A stretch of 64,000 bases of DNA from Burhinus oedicnemus (GCA_008921705.1 VFFE01007605.1:701274-765273); one strand, 5' to 3'; numbered from the stretch's first letter, positions 1-29,808 are shown. The notes: generated from the letters alone by a model not told the origin. A program made the numbers and translations.

Positions 1-2998
1 AAATTCATAGCAAGGGGTGTGAAAGAGTTTCTTTGCTCTCTTTCACCAACGAAGTGACTGGACAGAAAAATCAAACACTTGCAAATTTCTTTTTCCTGGT
101 TTGTTTTATCTGTGAGAGCAAACCTTTACTGAGAAGAGGAGCTCTTAAGAGCTTCTCTGGAATTCAGGTTTATTTGGAGAGCACCAACATGATACTTGCT
201 ACTAGAGACTGCAGTTGTGCTAACCTCGTAAAGGAAAGGGGAGGAGACAGGAGAAGTTATGTTAATTTATTCGCTGAAGAGTTCAAACTATGTAGTTCTC
301 CCTACAAGGATCTTTTTCTCCTACCAAAAAACACACAGGAACCCTGCACAGAAATAAAAACTGCACAGCGAATGTTAACCTGTGACATCCTGACTCAAGG
401 CAGGAGCAAAGCTCTTTAATGTGGTGCCTTCCCAAGGCGGAGTTTTGTGCTTGCACTTTTTGTTGGATGAATTTGTTTTTCAGGCACTTAGCGAGACTAG
501 ACTGCAGCATTTCAGTAATGTGACAGCCTGGAAGAAGCTGGAGGTGGAATTATTTTGGGGGGAGTGAAAAATTCTTTGCATGAGTAAAAAGTACCAGGAG
601 TGCTGCAGCCTCCTGAGCTGGGCACCAGCCCTGCTGCCAGCCTGCTGCCCTGGCACAGAGCTCTTAGCCAGGTTCCGCTTTGAGCTCTCCCTTTGCAGTC
701 TCATACCTGTTCCTTCAACTCTTCAGGTTTTTTATCCGTTCCCACCACCTAGATTTGTCGCTCCAAGCTCCCTCTATCGCGGGGGGGGCAATGGCATTGT
801 CCCAGCTCCTGGCAACTCCTTTCTAGAGTGCTTTCCTTGAGGTCCTGTAGCCCAAGCCTGCCCCAGGAGCCACCCTTCCCTGCCATGTTGCTTCCCAGTA
901 TCCTTTGGACAACAAATAATTCCTATCTCGTTACATTCCACTGGTGCTAAGCCGCAGGAGAGTCTGGGCTCTGGTCCAGGGCCAACAGCTTTCTGACAAG
1001 CACAAGTGACACAGTAACAAATAACAAGGCTTTGGAGAGCCGCCTTTTCAATAAGTAACGGGATGTGGAGAGAGAGAAAACATGCATGTGAAACCTCTAT
1101 TGCTACGTTTTTTCAGCACATGCTCCGGATCCGCTACAAAGGATATTTCAACATGAGCTTCTGGAAGCTGTGTTGCTCATGAACGGCAAGGTGGTTTACG
1201 CACACCTACAGTCTAGGAAATCCTTTAAACCTTATATAAATACAGGCTAACAAAACTACTTTGCCTGGGACTTCAAAAGTGTTAGGTAAACTTCTTTGGG
1301 ATTGGGAGACTCGGTTGCTTGAAAAAAAAATCCCTGTTTCTGCTTTTCATTCATAGTCCTCTTGGATTCCAACCTGAATTAGGTGTTCTCCTCCTTTGCA
1401 GACATGGAGGGAGCAGATTCAGTGTGTCATAGCAGCCACAAAGCAGAAGTCATGTCACAAGAAAGCTTTGCCCATATCCAGACAGCACGATGACCCTTGC
1501 CAGTTGGAGCTAAGGACTAGCTACCCCCTTGGCAGCCCTCATCTCTCATCTATAGTGTAGTGAAGGTGCTGTGGCTTGTTACTTCACTTAACATCTGTGC
1601 TCCTTGCTCGGAGGCAGCCAGTAAACAATGTGACTCGGAGAAAACGAAATTGGAATTTTTTTCTGTAAACTGGAATGTGTAATTATGGGAGATGATAATC
1701 CTCCATTTCTTGGAAAAGGCAAAGGCTCTTAGCTGGGATTTCCTTAGCATGACCCAGTTCAAAAAGCAAATGACACTTCACAGAAATCACTGCAAAGCTG
1801 AAGTAGCAAATTGCTGGTCCTTAGTGCCAAGGGTGCTGGTGCTTGTTTGGTGAACTGACAGTCTTCCCTAAAGAAGGTTCCCTCCACGGAAATTCTTGTT
1901 CCAACTCCAGTGGCAGATGTGAGACAGAGTGTGAAGCTTTTCCTTCTGCCTTCTTTTAGTGCTGCTTGTTGTAAATGAACTCAGAAGATATGTAATATAA
2001 AATAGAATTGTTCCTTATTTGAAAATTTCCCATGAACTTACAATGTTTTTAGCACATACAAGGTGAACCTGCATTCATTTAGGTTGCTTAGAAGCAACTT
2101 CAATTTTTCATGCCAGCTGGATTTATAAATGCACATACTCTACTCCTATTAAACATTAGCTATTCCATGTCTTTAATTCAACACCTATCTATGCTTGAGT
2201 TAATTTGGTGTAATCAAAGTGTATTATAACAACATATCTGAGGCCAACCTCTGCACCTGAATTGACTGTATTGCACTCAGATGCTCTCTTAGGCTACAGC
2301 AATGCCACGTATGTAGCTGTACAAGCACCAGGTTAGATACGGCTATGGTTAAAAGACTTCAGCGCTACTTCCCTCAAAAAGACGGACAGAACCTTCATAG
2401 CTCGTAAAGCCAGAAGAGACTTGTGATCATCCCGTCTGCCTGCTGCAGGACCCCGTGCTAACTGCCTGGACGTAGAGCTGATGTCCTGCAACACCATCAT
2501 TTGGGAGGGGTGGAGGAGAGTCTGGTGCACGCAGCTGTACAAACAAGGGATTTAGCTGTTTGGTTTCAAGTTTGCCAGCCAGTTTTGGTCAAGTGAATTG
2601 AAAACTGCCTGTGTTTGCTGTCAAAATGTACAACTTAAATAAAAGCTTTCGGATCTGACTTGAAATTAGATGTTATGATTGGAGGAGAGTATTATTTAAG
2701 AGTAAACCCACTTTTAAGATGTAACTCAAATACAGAAAACATAAATATCTTCTCCTCTTTGGTTTTCTGGCAACCCTCTCCTCCCCCCATGCACCCAAAT
2801 TCTTCCCTAACTTTTGTGCAGGTTATAGTGACCATCATCTTGTCTCCCACTTGCCTAGGTACAATGATGGGGTAAGCTGAGGACAATGTTTTGCTTCAAA
2901 ACTGAATTTCCTGCTTTCAGTCAACCTACAGCTTACCTCGTCTGGTATGTTCACACCAAAATAATCATAGCCCAACGACAATACCACAGGCAACTTTG

Positions 2999-3013
2999 GT
3001 TGCCAAAGGCAAC
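2999..3013. promoter_or_regulatory. RFX X-box-like palindrome
   Basis: GTTGCC-AAA-GGCAAC is an inverted repeat of two RFX half-sites with a 3-nt spacer, fitting the X-box consensus bound by RFX factors. A further GGCAAC half-site lies just upstream (about 2,989). Its function is unknown and it is far from any visible promoter. Confidence 0.35.
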
Positions 3014-5339
3014 TTTACAGTGGAACAGCATAAACACTCCCATGAGGATGTCACCCTTTCACTCATTTCATGGGACACCCTAAGCGGGAGGTTCTAAATC
3101 CATTTAGTAATTGGAGCTATTAGGAGGAGATAGAGTCCATCTGAGTGAGTGAACCCCAAAGCAGATTTTTAATTTTACTGTAACACAAAAATCCTATGCT
3201 TAATAGGAGGGAAAACTATATTTAAAAAAAAAAAGGAAAAATACAAGGAATTTTTACTGGCAGTAAAACAGTGCAATTCATTGGTCGTAACAGTTGTTTA
3301 ACTGTGTAGTTTGCAGAAGTTGTCAGGGAATGGATTTACAGCTGGACGTGAGCCTGACTGAGGGGCGGTAGCGGCAGAGGTGGGTTGGTGTGGGACAAGC
3401 ACTCGAGGTGATGCAGTGGGGGAGCTGCCATATCACAGCACAACTTTTCCTCCATTTTATGCTATCTTAAGGTTAACATCCTGCATGCTTGTCGTAGATT
3501 GGAAAGCACTCCGTTTCTGTTAATTTATCAACACGTAACTTCTACTTAGCAGTCTCTGTCACCCTGTCCTATAGCAATACTATGTATGTAGTGAAAAAAT
3601 TGGTGCCCTGCATTATTTCTTCTTAGGTGCTTCCTAATCCCTAGTACAGAGGAACTGCACAAGAGCTGAACAGGTTTTGCATGTGGCTGGTGATATGAAA
3701 GTTATCTTGAAATCCCCTGCGTGGAATGTCTTTATTTCTACCAAGACATATGTGCCCAAAGCTGATTTCGACAACTGCTAGATTATGGCAGGCAGATCTA
3801 ATAACCCCAAATCTCTAGAAAGAAAGATATAGAAGGCTCATTAATTGGCAGTGAAAGAAAATGAATGCTTCTATTTAAGCACAGTTTATGCCATTTTTCT
3901 TTGAATAAGCTATCAAAAGAACAAGATCATAAGGTGTTACAAAAACAACTTAAAGAAGCTGTAGCTGTGATTTGTGTCAAGCATTCAAAGAGGAAAAATA
4001 TAGAAACTGTAGGCAAGAGCAGGTATCAGGGCAACAGCTGTGACTCCAGGACTGAAAATAACCCACCTGTGAGATGAGTTTCCTTCAATCATTTATCAGT
4101 TGCTAAACGAATTTGTTTTCTTTTAGTCTAGAACTGCTGATAACTGGAGTATGGAAGCAACTCATACTCCCAGCACCTTGCTTCCCTCCAGCTCCTTCCA
4201 GTTGCTGCTGTGGCAGCTTCTTGCTGGGCAGTGGTGGCAGAAGCAAAGTTGGAGGGTGAGACGGCGGAGAAACTTGGACTGTTATTCAGCATCCCCTTGC
4301 CTTGCTTTGTGGATAGTACAGGTATGTGTTCTGCAAAACAGCAGGGTTCGATTTGCAAAATCAGAAGCTTCTTGCCAGAGAACTGTCTAAAGGGCAAACT
4401 GGAGGGCAGCCAGCAGCAAAACTATTTTCTGGCTTCAAAGGTGTTCCTTTCACAGGCCAGTTTAAATCCTTGAAGTATTAAAGCTGTGAAAACAAATCAA
4501 GAGAAGAATGGAATGAAATTGTTCTTACCAAAATAGCAAGCCAGGTTCATACGCTTAGAAATAAAATTAACCAGAGCAATGCAGAAGTTGTACTTCACCC
4601 TGCTCTGCGGTGTTGAGTGAGCCAGTGCAGCTTGGGAAGTGCCGAATTATTGCACATGGAGGGTGGCTGCTGCCAGCGGGGATCTACAGGAACTGGGAAA
4701 GGAGTGCAGGCTTTCCTGTAGTGGAGAAGTAAGAGGTGATGCTGTGACCAGTCCTGTGGTGTGATGTAGCTGTATGAGCCATATGGAGTAGCTGCGGTAC
4801 CTTTTTGATTTTATAATCAGCTCCTTGTTCAAACACTTTCAGTGAATCCATAATTCGGTGTACACTGGAAAGAATTCAGGATTTCTTTTAACGCTTTCTT
4901 TCTCTTTGGAATTTAAGCTTTTTGACTTCTTACATGGGCATGTTTTCCCCAGTTACTGTAAGTAGTGAGCTTTGCTCCCTCCAACCCCAGGTAATCTGTG
5001 AGAATCTTGTATTTATGAAAAATACTGAGTGGATGGTCCTGACTCCCAGAAATGGGGCAGCGGAGGGCAGGTATACAGATATCTGTATCGCTCCGTCAGC
5101 ATTTCTCACCCTTGACCTGAAGGACCACACATCAGGCTGAGAAAATTAATCCAGCACCAAAAGCTAGCTTGCTTCAAAAAATCTACAGACTTTTCCAAAC
5201 ATTTCTTTTTCTCCCTGACACTTTCTATTAACTTGTTTGCAGCTCCTGTTATGAGGAATTTACATCAAAAACTCAGGAAACCACTTAATGCTATTTAAAA
5301 CATAATGCTTTAGATGAATGATTACTAAATGTGCCTTTG

Positions 5340-5600
5340 TGTTTTTAAAGTATTTCAAACCTAGTTGATTAGCTGAGTTGGTTTTACATTACATATGCTC
5401 ATCACGACAATTCTGCTGAAAAGCCATCATTGAATTAAATCATGGTTACTTAATTCTCAATCATAGGTATGATGTTGATTCACATTTACGCATAACTCCT
5501 CCTAACATGCATAATTTTTAGCATTTCAAAGACAGCTGTCTGACAGCAATGAATGATGATTCTCAAATGAAAAGCTGTTAATTACTATTATGTACTCTTA
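5340..5600. promoter_or_regulatory. AT-rich block, candidate distal enhancer
   Basis: This block is dense in homeodomain-type cores (TAATT, ATTA) and contains an E-box (CAGCTG) within CAGCTGTC. It has no coding potential and no recognisable repeat. The call rests on base composition and motif density only; sequence conservation cannot be judged from one genome. Confidence 0.2.
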
Positions 5601-6448
5601 AACTGAAAATACCAACTCCGTAGTCCTAGACAGATCCTGGGTGACTTGCTAGTTGACACCTCTGCTGAGAGAACCATCAATATAACGAACATGTTTTCCT
5701 CTCCTTTGAACTTTGCAGCAGAAGAAAGGTGTTGCTGTCTTCACTTCAAAGGCACTTGCCAGTTATCTTCAAATCTCGCTGTGGAACTGAGATGGATGCA
5801 GAGGGTGGCTGGCCTTTCCTACGTAGCTGGGTTCTGTCCTGAAGCACAGGGGCACCATGCCATGCAGAGCCCATCAAACGCCAGCAAGGTCAGCCCCTTA
5901 CATTTGTTTTTCCTGTCGGTGAAATTCAGCTTCACTGCAGTGAAGCTTCCCAGACCGGGAAGAAATGGAAGAGAAATCCAGATCAAGCTGGCAGCCCAAA
6001 TATTCTTGAGAGCCCTGGTAGGGAATAAGTCTGTCCCATTTTTTTAAATTAAAGTGATGGTGATGGGAGTGCTCATCCTTTCTCAATGTTTTAAATATTT
6101 TTATTTGGAGTAATACATAAAAATTGCAGAAGTGCAGAAGTCTGCTTGAAGAGGATGATGGTCTGTAATGTACAATGGCTGCTTTTGGTCTCTCAACTTT
6201 CACATTTTGAAGCAAGAAAAACTCTTAAAGGGAATCCTTCCTAGTGTTCCTTTTCTCCAGTTTGTTCTTTCTTTCTTTTTTATATATACATAAAACTAAA
6301 ATAATGAATGGTCATTGTTGATATAAGAACTTGTGCTGTGTATTCCAGTATGAATCTAGCAACAGGCTATTAGTTCTCAGAAAATGTAGTAGCCACTGAA
6401 CCAGCAGTCCAAAAAGGGTAATTTAAAAGGAGTTTTATAACCCAGCTA

Positions 6449-6600
6449 TAATCATAGAAGCACTGGAGTTGGAAGAGACTTCCATTTGGTCACCCATCAT
6501 CCTTCACACCATACACAGGTCACTCACAGGATGGGGTCTACTCCAGCAGTGTCACCAGTGAAAGGGCCATAAACCAGCCTTTGCAGCCTCTTCTGTTGCG
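6449..6600 (-). mobile_element. CR1 LINE 3' fragment, degraded
   Basis: The start (AATCATAGAAGCACTGGAG, then TTGGAAGAGAC) is the reverse complement of the avian CR1 3' end. The match fades quickly, with altered text where the usual 'ATCTAGTCCAACC' block should be, so the copy is old and short. Confidence 0.5.
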
Positions 6601-8600
6601 CAACCATTCCTCCTGACTTTTTCCTGATATTTATCACAGTTCTTCCTTTTTGCAGTTCACATCCACTACTGCTTTTTTCCTGCCCCTGTTTACTAATGAG
6701 AGTGTTTTGGTCCTTTTACTCCCTGCGACTCCTCAGTAGGAAATTCAGTCCCCTTTGGTGTCTAGGATGGAACACAATAAGGTATTTAGAGATGTATTTG
6801 AATGTCTTGAGTATGCAAATGCAGTTTTACATATCTGTCCTTAAAATGCTGCTAGCTGCTTTTCAGGGCAGATCATAAATGCTGTAAGAACTAGTATCTC
6901 CGTTAGGCTCAGAGAGAGGCTAAGCATAAATCCCTCTTGTTTCCAACCGCATCCTGGATGATTTTCATTGCTCCTCACCTTTGCCTAATGGTTGCCCAGG
7001 CCACTTCCTTGTTACCTGGTGCTAAAACAGTGATACAATATTCTCCATACTGTACCCTACTTGTGCAAAGGCAGAAAAAAAAAAAAGAAGTAGCTGGGCA
7101 AAAATACCTTATCCCTAGAGTATGACTCAGATTTGTGTTCAGATTTCCATGGGAAGTTGCCTCAGTTGATGTCCCTGTTGCTTCTTAGACACGTGTCTCC
7201 TATAGCACAAAAATGGCAACCTTCAATTTACAAACTCTTTGTCAAAAGTGCTACCTGGTTTGGTTTTGTTAATGGCCTTGTGAGAAAAGCACTTTTCCAG
7301 AGAACAGCAGGATTGCTATATCCTTCCCGTGTTGCATATGGTAGATAATGTTTCCACGTATTTTGGCTTTTAGACTTTAACGAGTTTTAAGGTGAGGTGG
7401 GATCAGTTTGATTGTCTCATCTGACTGCTGTAAAATCTGCCCCTTCAAGCCAAATAAACCCACCAGCAGATACAATTACTGTATTCTCTAATATACTTCC
7501 AAAAAGTCATGAAAAAGCCAAATGGCATCAGACAGATGAGTCTGCGAACTGTTGACTGATAAGTTATCAAAGTGACACATTAACCACTAATTAATTCAGT
7601 CCATACTTGCAGTTGAGTCTCATTTTTGTTCGGTTTTCTCCCTGGGAATGTCACATGGAAACATGAAATGTCTTGCATGAGTGAATTTTGGGCTCTGACT
7701 TGTGATCTTTGGCGATTAGTGTTGCAGTGATGTTTAAAAAAAAAAGTCCTTCTTTCCCACTGTCTGCACCACTCATTAGTTCAAATTCATGTTGCACAGG
7801 GAGCAAAAAAAAAAAAGTTTATCTTTACTGTATATAATTTGACTAGCAACGCTACTTACAAGCACAGCCGAGACTAGGAACCTCCTGCTTAGCTGGGGTT
7901 GGACTGGGGGAAACAAGATCAGAGATTGCTTCAGAGGAGGAGCAAAGTAACCTAAACAGACAAGACAAACTGGAATGGACTTGCAAATGACTTGCCTGAT
8001 GTCACATGCCAGGTCAGTGACAGAGCCAGGACTACGATGGTGACAAATCATGTGCCTATTTGGTCTTATTCTGGGGGATGGGGGGAAGGAAAACAAACCT
8101 GGGTTTAACTGAGCATGGTGTCCATAGCTGTTCCACACAGGCAGTAAAAAAAATACACTTAATTTATTCCTTCTTATAAACTAATTTAAAACAGAATTTC
8201 TAGCACTATTTTCTCTAATTTTATGACTTGAAAATACTTTAAATCTAGGTCTTTGCCTTAAAATTGAGACATGGTTTCCCTTTCTTAAAGTGGCACAGAG
8301 ATTTACCAAAAAAAAAAGTTTTTGTAATGTTGATATTCTGATCTTTATCCTTCATTCAACCTCTCCATCAAGTTTGAAGGAACCACCACTTTATGTAAAA
8401 AATGAACTACAACAAGAAATGCAAGAGAAAATGAGCCCTTAGGTACTCGCTTAAATAAAATGCCTTGCGCTTGAGTTTCAATAACTCTATGTATGAGATA
8501 ACTAGGATCATATCTATGAAATGTTTTGGTACTTTTTAATAAGGAAGAAGAAACTATAAGCAGGCTGACTCATCACGAAACTTTTAAGTGTTTTTAAAAA

Positions 8601-8656
8601 ATCATATTTGTTCAAATAGTGGCTTGAAATCATGTTTGTTCAATGAGCGGCTTGAG
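8601..8656. repeat. 28-bp tandem duplication
   Basis: ATCATATTTGTTCAAATAG… at 8,601–8,628 is followed directly by ATCATGTTTGTTCAATGAG… at 8,629–8,656. The two copies share most positions, including the final GGCTTGA, and differ at a handful of bases. Confidence 0.7.
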
Positions 8657-9478
8657 CCACTTCTCTGGATGCTTGCAGTCCCAAGCACGCTGCAAGGCAC
8701 TCGCTTTAAAAGTTGCCGTTCCCTTTGCTCAGAGGAAGCTCCCTGAGACAAGAAGACATCACAAGTTTCTTCAGAAGAAGATAAAGCTCGAGTCCGCGGG
8801 ACTAAGCCTGTGCTGAGATGTGCCCTGCAGACGATGCCGGCCTGGCCAGGGCCTATGGCCACCATCACCCTCACAGCATCTGCCCCCAGGAGAGCCAAGC
8901 CCAGCCCAGGATGAAGAGCCTGGAGGAGGCTCCTGAAGCCGATCTGCAGTTCCTTTCTTGCCAGGGAAACAGAGGAGACCACACAGGCTGACCAGGAGTT
9001 TAGCCTGCTACCGCAGGGAAAGGCTCTCCGCAGGCGGATGGCCCTTCCCTATGGCCCCCCTTCACCTGAGCACACACGCAGGTGCTCTCGGTCCTGGCGC
9101 CACAGATGAAGTTGGCTGCTGGGAACGACTTTCTAAATGCGTGTGGCCGAAAAGGCTGGAAAACGGGGGTCACCTTCCCCTGCCAAGCTCGGAGAGGAGC
9201 TCCCCTGCCCCTCTGCCTCAGGCCCGGCCATGTTGCCCTGACAGGACGGACTGCTTCGCCTCCCCTCCGGGCTCCTCCGTGTGCGGAGCCCGGCAGACCC
9301 CACCGCTCGCCACAGCCCTCGGCGGCCCCTGGAAAGGTCGAGCCCGGCAGGCGTGCGCGGCCGGCCGGGCCGGGCCGGGGGCAGGGCGCGAACCGCTGCG
9401 GCCCCCCGCCCCCGAGCCGCCTCCACGCCGTGCAGTCGCTCGGGGCCCCGGGCGGAGCGGTCCCAGCTCCCGCTCCCC

Positions 9479-9525
9479 GGCCAATGAGCAGGGAGGCAGG
9501 GGCCGACCCGGCCGCGCTATAAGAG
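9479..9525 (+). promoter_or_regulatory. GFPT2 core promoter: CCAAT box and TATA box
   Basis: GGCCAATGAG places CCAAT at 9,481–9,485, and TATAAGAG lies at 9,518–9,525. With a TATA-to-start distance of about 30 bases, transcription should begin near 9,548, giving a 5' UTR of about 60 nt without an upstream ATG. The CCAAT box would then sit near -65, its usual place. Confidence 0.75.
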
Positions 9526-9610
9526 CCGGGGAGGCGGCGGCAGTCCCCTAGCGAGGCCGTCGGGCGGGAGCCGCGTTTCCTGTCAGCGGGAAGGATCGTG
9601 TGGCGCGACC

Positions 9611-26801
<17,191 letters not shown>

Positions 26802-27625
26802 CAGCCAAGAACAGCTGATGTTTTTGTCACCAGACCTCCAAGTTACGCTTGTAGAAATATGTTGTTCTGAATTGACAGGTACATGTTTTTCTAAAGAGAA
26901 TGACGGTGCTAACTGGAAAGCGTCAGAAGGATTTATCTTGCAGCTTTAAAAGCTTTTGATGTGCCTTGTACCCAAGTGCTTTTGCTCACAGCAAGTATTC
27001 CTCTAGGTCCTGAAATTGCCAAAGAAGACAAAAATTGTTTACACATGGTATAATGAATGAACTTTTCTACTGTGCAATATATATATATGTACAGCTCTCT
27101 TCAGAGTAACTGTGAACAGTTTTTTTTAGCCTACACTACTTAACTAGTTTTAAAGATATAGTATTTATAACTCCAATTGTATAGCTTTCTTCTAAGTTAT
27201 TTTTTTTAGTCCATTGCTTATCTGTAGCATTGGTAATGCTCAGAATGTAAGTACTGAGCATGTTGACAGTTGTGTACAGTTGTTAGGGTGTTTTTCCTAC
27301 TTCAGCCTCAAACTGGAAATTTGCTGTCCCTTTTCTTCCCCAGCTTCCCCTCCCCGCTTTGCATCTGTGTTTCATATTTAACCAGTCATTTGCAAAGCTC
27401 TTCTGTGGCTGTAAATTCCCAGCTATGTTTTTAAGTTTCTGCTTCTTTCAACTAATTATTTGAAAAGCCAGAGTGACATTCTGTTTTGTATGCCACCCCA
27501 GCTCTTATTTGCATAACATGTACAGTACAACAAAATAAGGGAACTGGATGTCTTTCAAGTGATACTTCTGTTTGAAGAGTGTACAATGAAATCACAATGC
27601 AATTAAAAGATTATATAATTCTTGT
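26802..27625 (+). other. GFPT2 3' UTR
   Basis: About 820 nt of non-coding sequence follows the stop and ends near the only well-placed poly(A) signal, ATTAAA at 27,602–27,607. It holds an (AT)n run near 27,077–27,089 and no recognisable repeat. The exact end is inferred from the signal and downstream element. Confidence 0.6.
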
Positions 27626-27660
27626 TTCAGGTTTTTGGTGTTTGTTGTGTTTGTTTGTTT
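27602..27660 (+). terminator. GFPT2 polyadenylation signal and GU-rich element
   Basis: ATTAAA (27,602–27,607) is followed by a GT-rich stretch (GGTTTTTGGTGTTTGTTGTG, then GTTT repeats) at about 27,631–27,670, the usual arrangement of a vertebrate cleavage site. Cleavage is expected near 27,620–27,630. Confidence 0.65.
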
Positions 27661-27669
27661 GTTGTTTTT

Positions 27670-29280
27670 TTTAACTTGATGACTCCTCATCTCGGGTCTG
27701 AACACAGATACAATACTGCAGTACTCTACTACAAGTAGGAGAGAGTGTTCTCCCCCAGCCTTGCCTAAATCCTGATAACAGAGTTCTTTCCTCTGTTTCT
27801 TGGGTTAGTTCTTTCTGTGTCACACAGGTCCCCCAGGTAGGCACACCTTACTTTTCTTTATCCAACAGCTGTGTTTCAAAATAACAGATCAGGTTTGGGT
27901 AGCTTGCTCTGTATCACCATCTTTCTGAAGCACATGAGTACAGGAGCATTGAATTTGGTGACTGTTCATCAGTGTTTTGCCAGAGACTTACTACTACAGC
28001 GGTGTAATCTCTGATTGTAGCTCATACTGTAGTTCACACTAGCCTAGTGATGAAACCTTCATATTTTACCTTTTGTTGAGGTAGGTGAATGTGGGAAGAA
28101 ATTTCCTGCAGGTGAAAATAGAAGCTATGTCTGTATTTTTACATATGCTGTTTATGGTCGTAAAGTTGCCTCCTTGGCCAAGAAAAAACTGCCATAAACT
28201 TGCATTTGATGTAGTATCTAAACTACAGATACTGGAATATATATAAAAAACCCCAACACCCTATACCGGCAAATAAGAGAATACTAAGTACATCTTCAAG
28301 CTAGGACTAAAGCCCTATTTTATTAATGTATATATTTGCAAAAGTACACTTTGCTTCCTACTGCAAGTTAGTTCACAACTAGCATCTATCAACCTCAAAG
28401 AAATAAGGTAGATAAACATATGAAGTTCCCTGCTCATTTGTTATTTTGGAACAGTCACAAATCATAATATTTAATTTCTGCATTTTATTAACTAACTCCT
28501 TAACTAGTAAAGTTTTCGTTACGATACTCCTCTGCAGGCTTGCTTCTAAATGGAGATATTTGAATGATTATGTAGGTTAATAGCTTCAAAGCGTTACACT
28601 AGCTTGTTGTAATAGCAGCTTCTTACTGGAAACTGCTCTAGTACTTTTTATAACCACATAAAATAACCCAAATCATAACGAAAAGCATAGCAATAATCTG
28701 ACCTAGATGCCAAGAATATGTAACTCAGCATCCAACATGTTTTGGTAAGTGATGCAAATGTCCCCGTTACTGTCTGTCTAGAATTAGTATCTTCTTCATA
28801 TTAAACAGTGGAGCTATTAAAGGAAACTGACGTCATCTAGTCTATATGATACATTAAATGGATTTATTAAAGAAAATACAGGTGTGTTTTTCTAAAATCA
28901 TCTATGAGAATAGAAATCACAGGAAAGAAAGCTGGGAGAGATGGAAAAATACATTGAGTTTATTTTTAGTCAGCACCTGTTTTAAAAAACAAGCAGTCCT
29001 AAGGCCAAAGCAGGTGGTATGGTAATGTATAGAAGGCTTAAGATTTTTTATCTGGGGTCAAAAATACCTGGGCTACCTGGGGAGGGACTAAATCCCTGCC
29101 CTTCTGAACCATCTGGCCTGGAAAAGGCATGCGAAGCCCATGCCCCGGTGCTCGGGACCATGGCCGACCCCGCGGGTTGGGGCTGGCAGCTGCACAGCCC
29201 TGCACTGTGGCACTGGATACGCCCTTGTCATCCCGAAGCACAGATGCGAGTTGCCTGCGGTGTGTTGTGGCGCGGTGACA
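27670..29280. other. GFPT2–MAPK9 intergenic spacer
   Basis: About 1.6 kb between the GFPT2 poly(A) region and the MAPK9 upstream cluster of ATF/CRE sites. It is AT-leaning, with no exon, transposon or other feature that I recognise. Confidence 0.6.
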
Positions 29281-29293
29281 GGCTGCCAATGTG

Positions 29294-29482
29294 TGATGTC
29301 ATTTTGCTGTGGTGCTTCGAGGCCTTTCTATGCATGGGAGGGGTTTACCTCACGGAGCGCTTCTCCCTGTCGGCTGGAGCAGGGTGGCTGTGACGATCGG
29401 TGCCATAGCAACTCATGACGAGGTACTGGTGTGAGGTGACATCATAAGTATGGTGACAGGTTGACGTGCCATGATGACATCA
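29294..29482 (+). promoter_or_regulatory. Cluster of TGACATCA/TGACG (ATF–CREB–Jun type) sites upstream of MAPK9
   Basis: The octamer TGACATCA occurs three times: inverted at 29,294–29,301 and direct at 29,437–29,444 and 29,475–29,482. TGACG half-sites occur at 29,391, 29,416 and 29,462. TGACATCA is the sequence known from the c-jun promoter as a c-Jun/ATF2 site. The GGTGACAGG text before two of the octamers (about 29,273 and 29,452) hints at an old local duplication. Occupancy is not known. Confidence 0.55.
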
Positions 29483-29509
29483 CACCAAGGAGACAGTGGC
29501 TGAGCCTGG

Positions 29510-29624
29510 ATTGGCCTGAACGTCTCCACTGCAGTCTTTCACCGCCCTCCCTTATATAGCGGATGCTAAATCCCGCCTCCGGAGCTCGATTGGTTGAGCT
29601 TCGACGGCGAAGGGTTACGATTGG
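29510..29624 (+). promoter_or_regulatory. MAPK9 promoter: inverted CCAAT boxes and TATA-like element
   Basis: ATTGG (inverted CCAAT, NF-Y type) occurs at 29,510–29,514, 29,589–29,593 and 29,620–29,624. A TATATAG element lies at 29,553–29,559. The spaced CCAAT set beside a CpG island fits a broad housekeeping-type promoter; the start site is probably between about 29,580 and 29,690. Confidence 0.6.
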
Positions 29625-29639
29625 GCTGAGCGGCTGTCT

Positions 29640-29808
29640 GTCAGCGAGGTCAGGTCTGGCGTGGTCTGTGTGGAGCACTGGGAGGCCATTGTGGCTGGGG
29701 CAGTTGTGTGCGCCGGAGGAGGAGGAGGAGGTGGCGGCGGCGGCGGCGGCGGCCCGCGAGCGCCGCGCCTCGTCCCGTCCCGCTGAGGCGCGACCGAGGG
29801 AGGAGACG
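29640..29808 (+). other. MAPK9: MAPK9 noncoding exon 1 (5' UTR)
   Basis: A first exon without ATG ends at a good donor (GACG|GTGAGG) at 29,808/29,809. Mammalian MAPK9 likewise starts with a noncoding exon far upstream of the ATG exon. The 5' boundary is a guess from promoter elements. The exon includes (GGA)n at about 29,715–29,731 and (GGC)n at about 29,733–29,753. Confidence 0.55.
29715..29753 (+). repeat. (GGA)n/(GGC)n trinucleotide tract in MAPK9 5' UTR
   Basis: GGA units run directly into about seven GGC units inside the presumed first exon. Such tracts can form stable RNA or G-quadruplex structure and are prone to length change. Confidence 0.7.

Larger units (their letters stand above)
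1..8990. other. Intergenic region upstream of GFPT2
   Basis: I see no exon-like open frame with matching splice sites on either strand, and no protein family I recognise. The open frames here are short, overlap on both strands and have no coding character. The region holds one degraded CR1 piece (about 6,449–6,600), a 28-bp tandem duplication (8,601–8,656), several short poly-A runs, and AT-rich stretches with many TAATT/ATTA motifs (about 5,340–5,600). In mammals CNOT6 lies beyond GFPT2 on this side, in the opposite orientation; no part of it is visible here. Confidence 0.6.
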
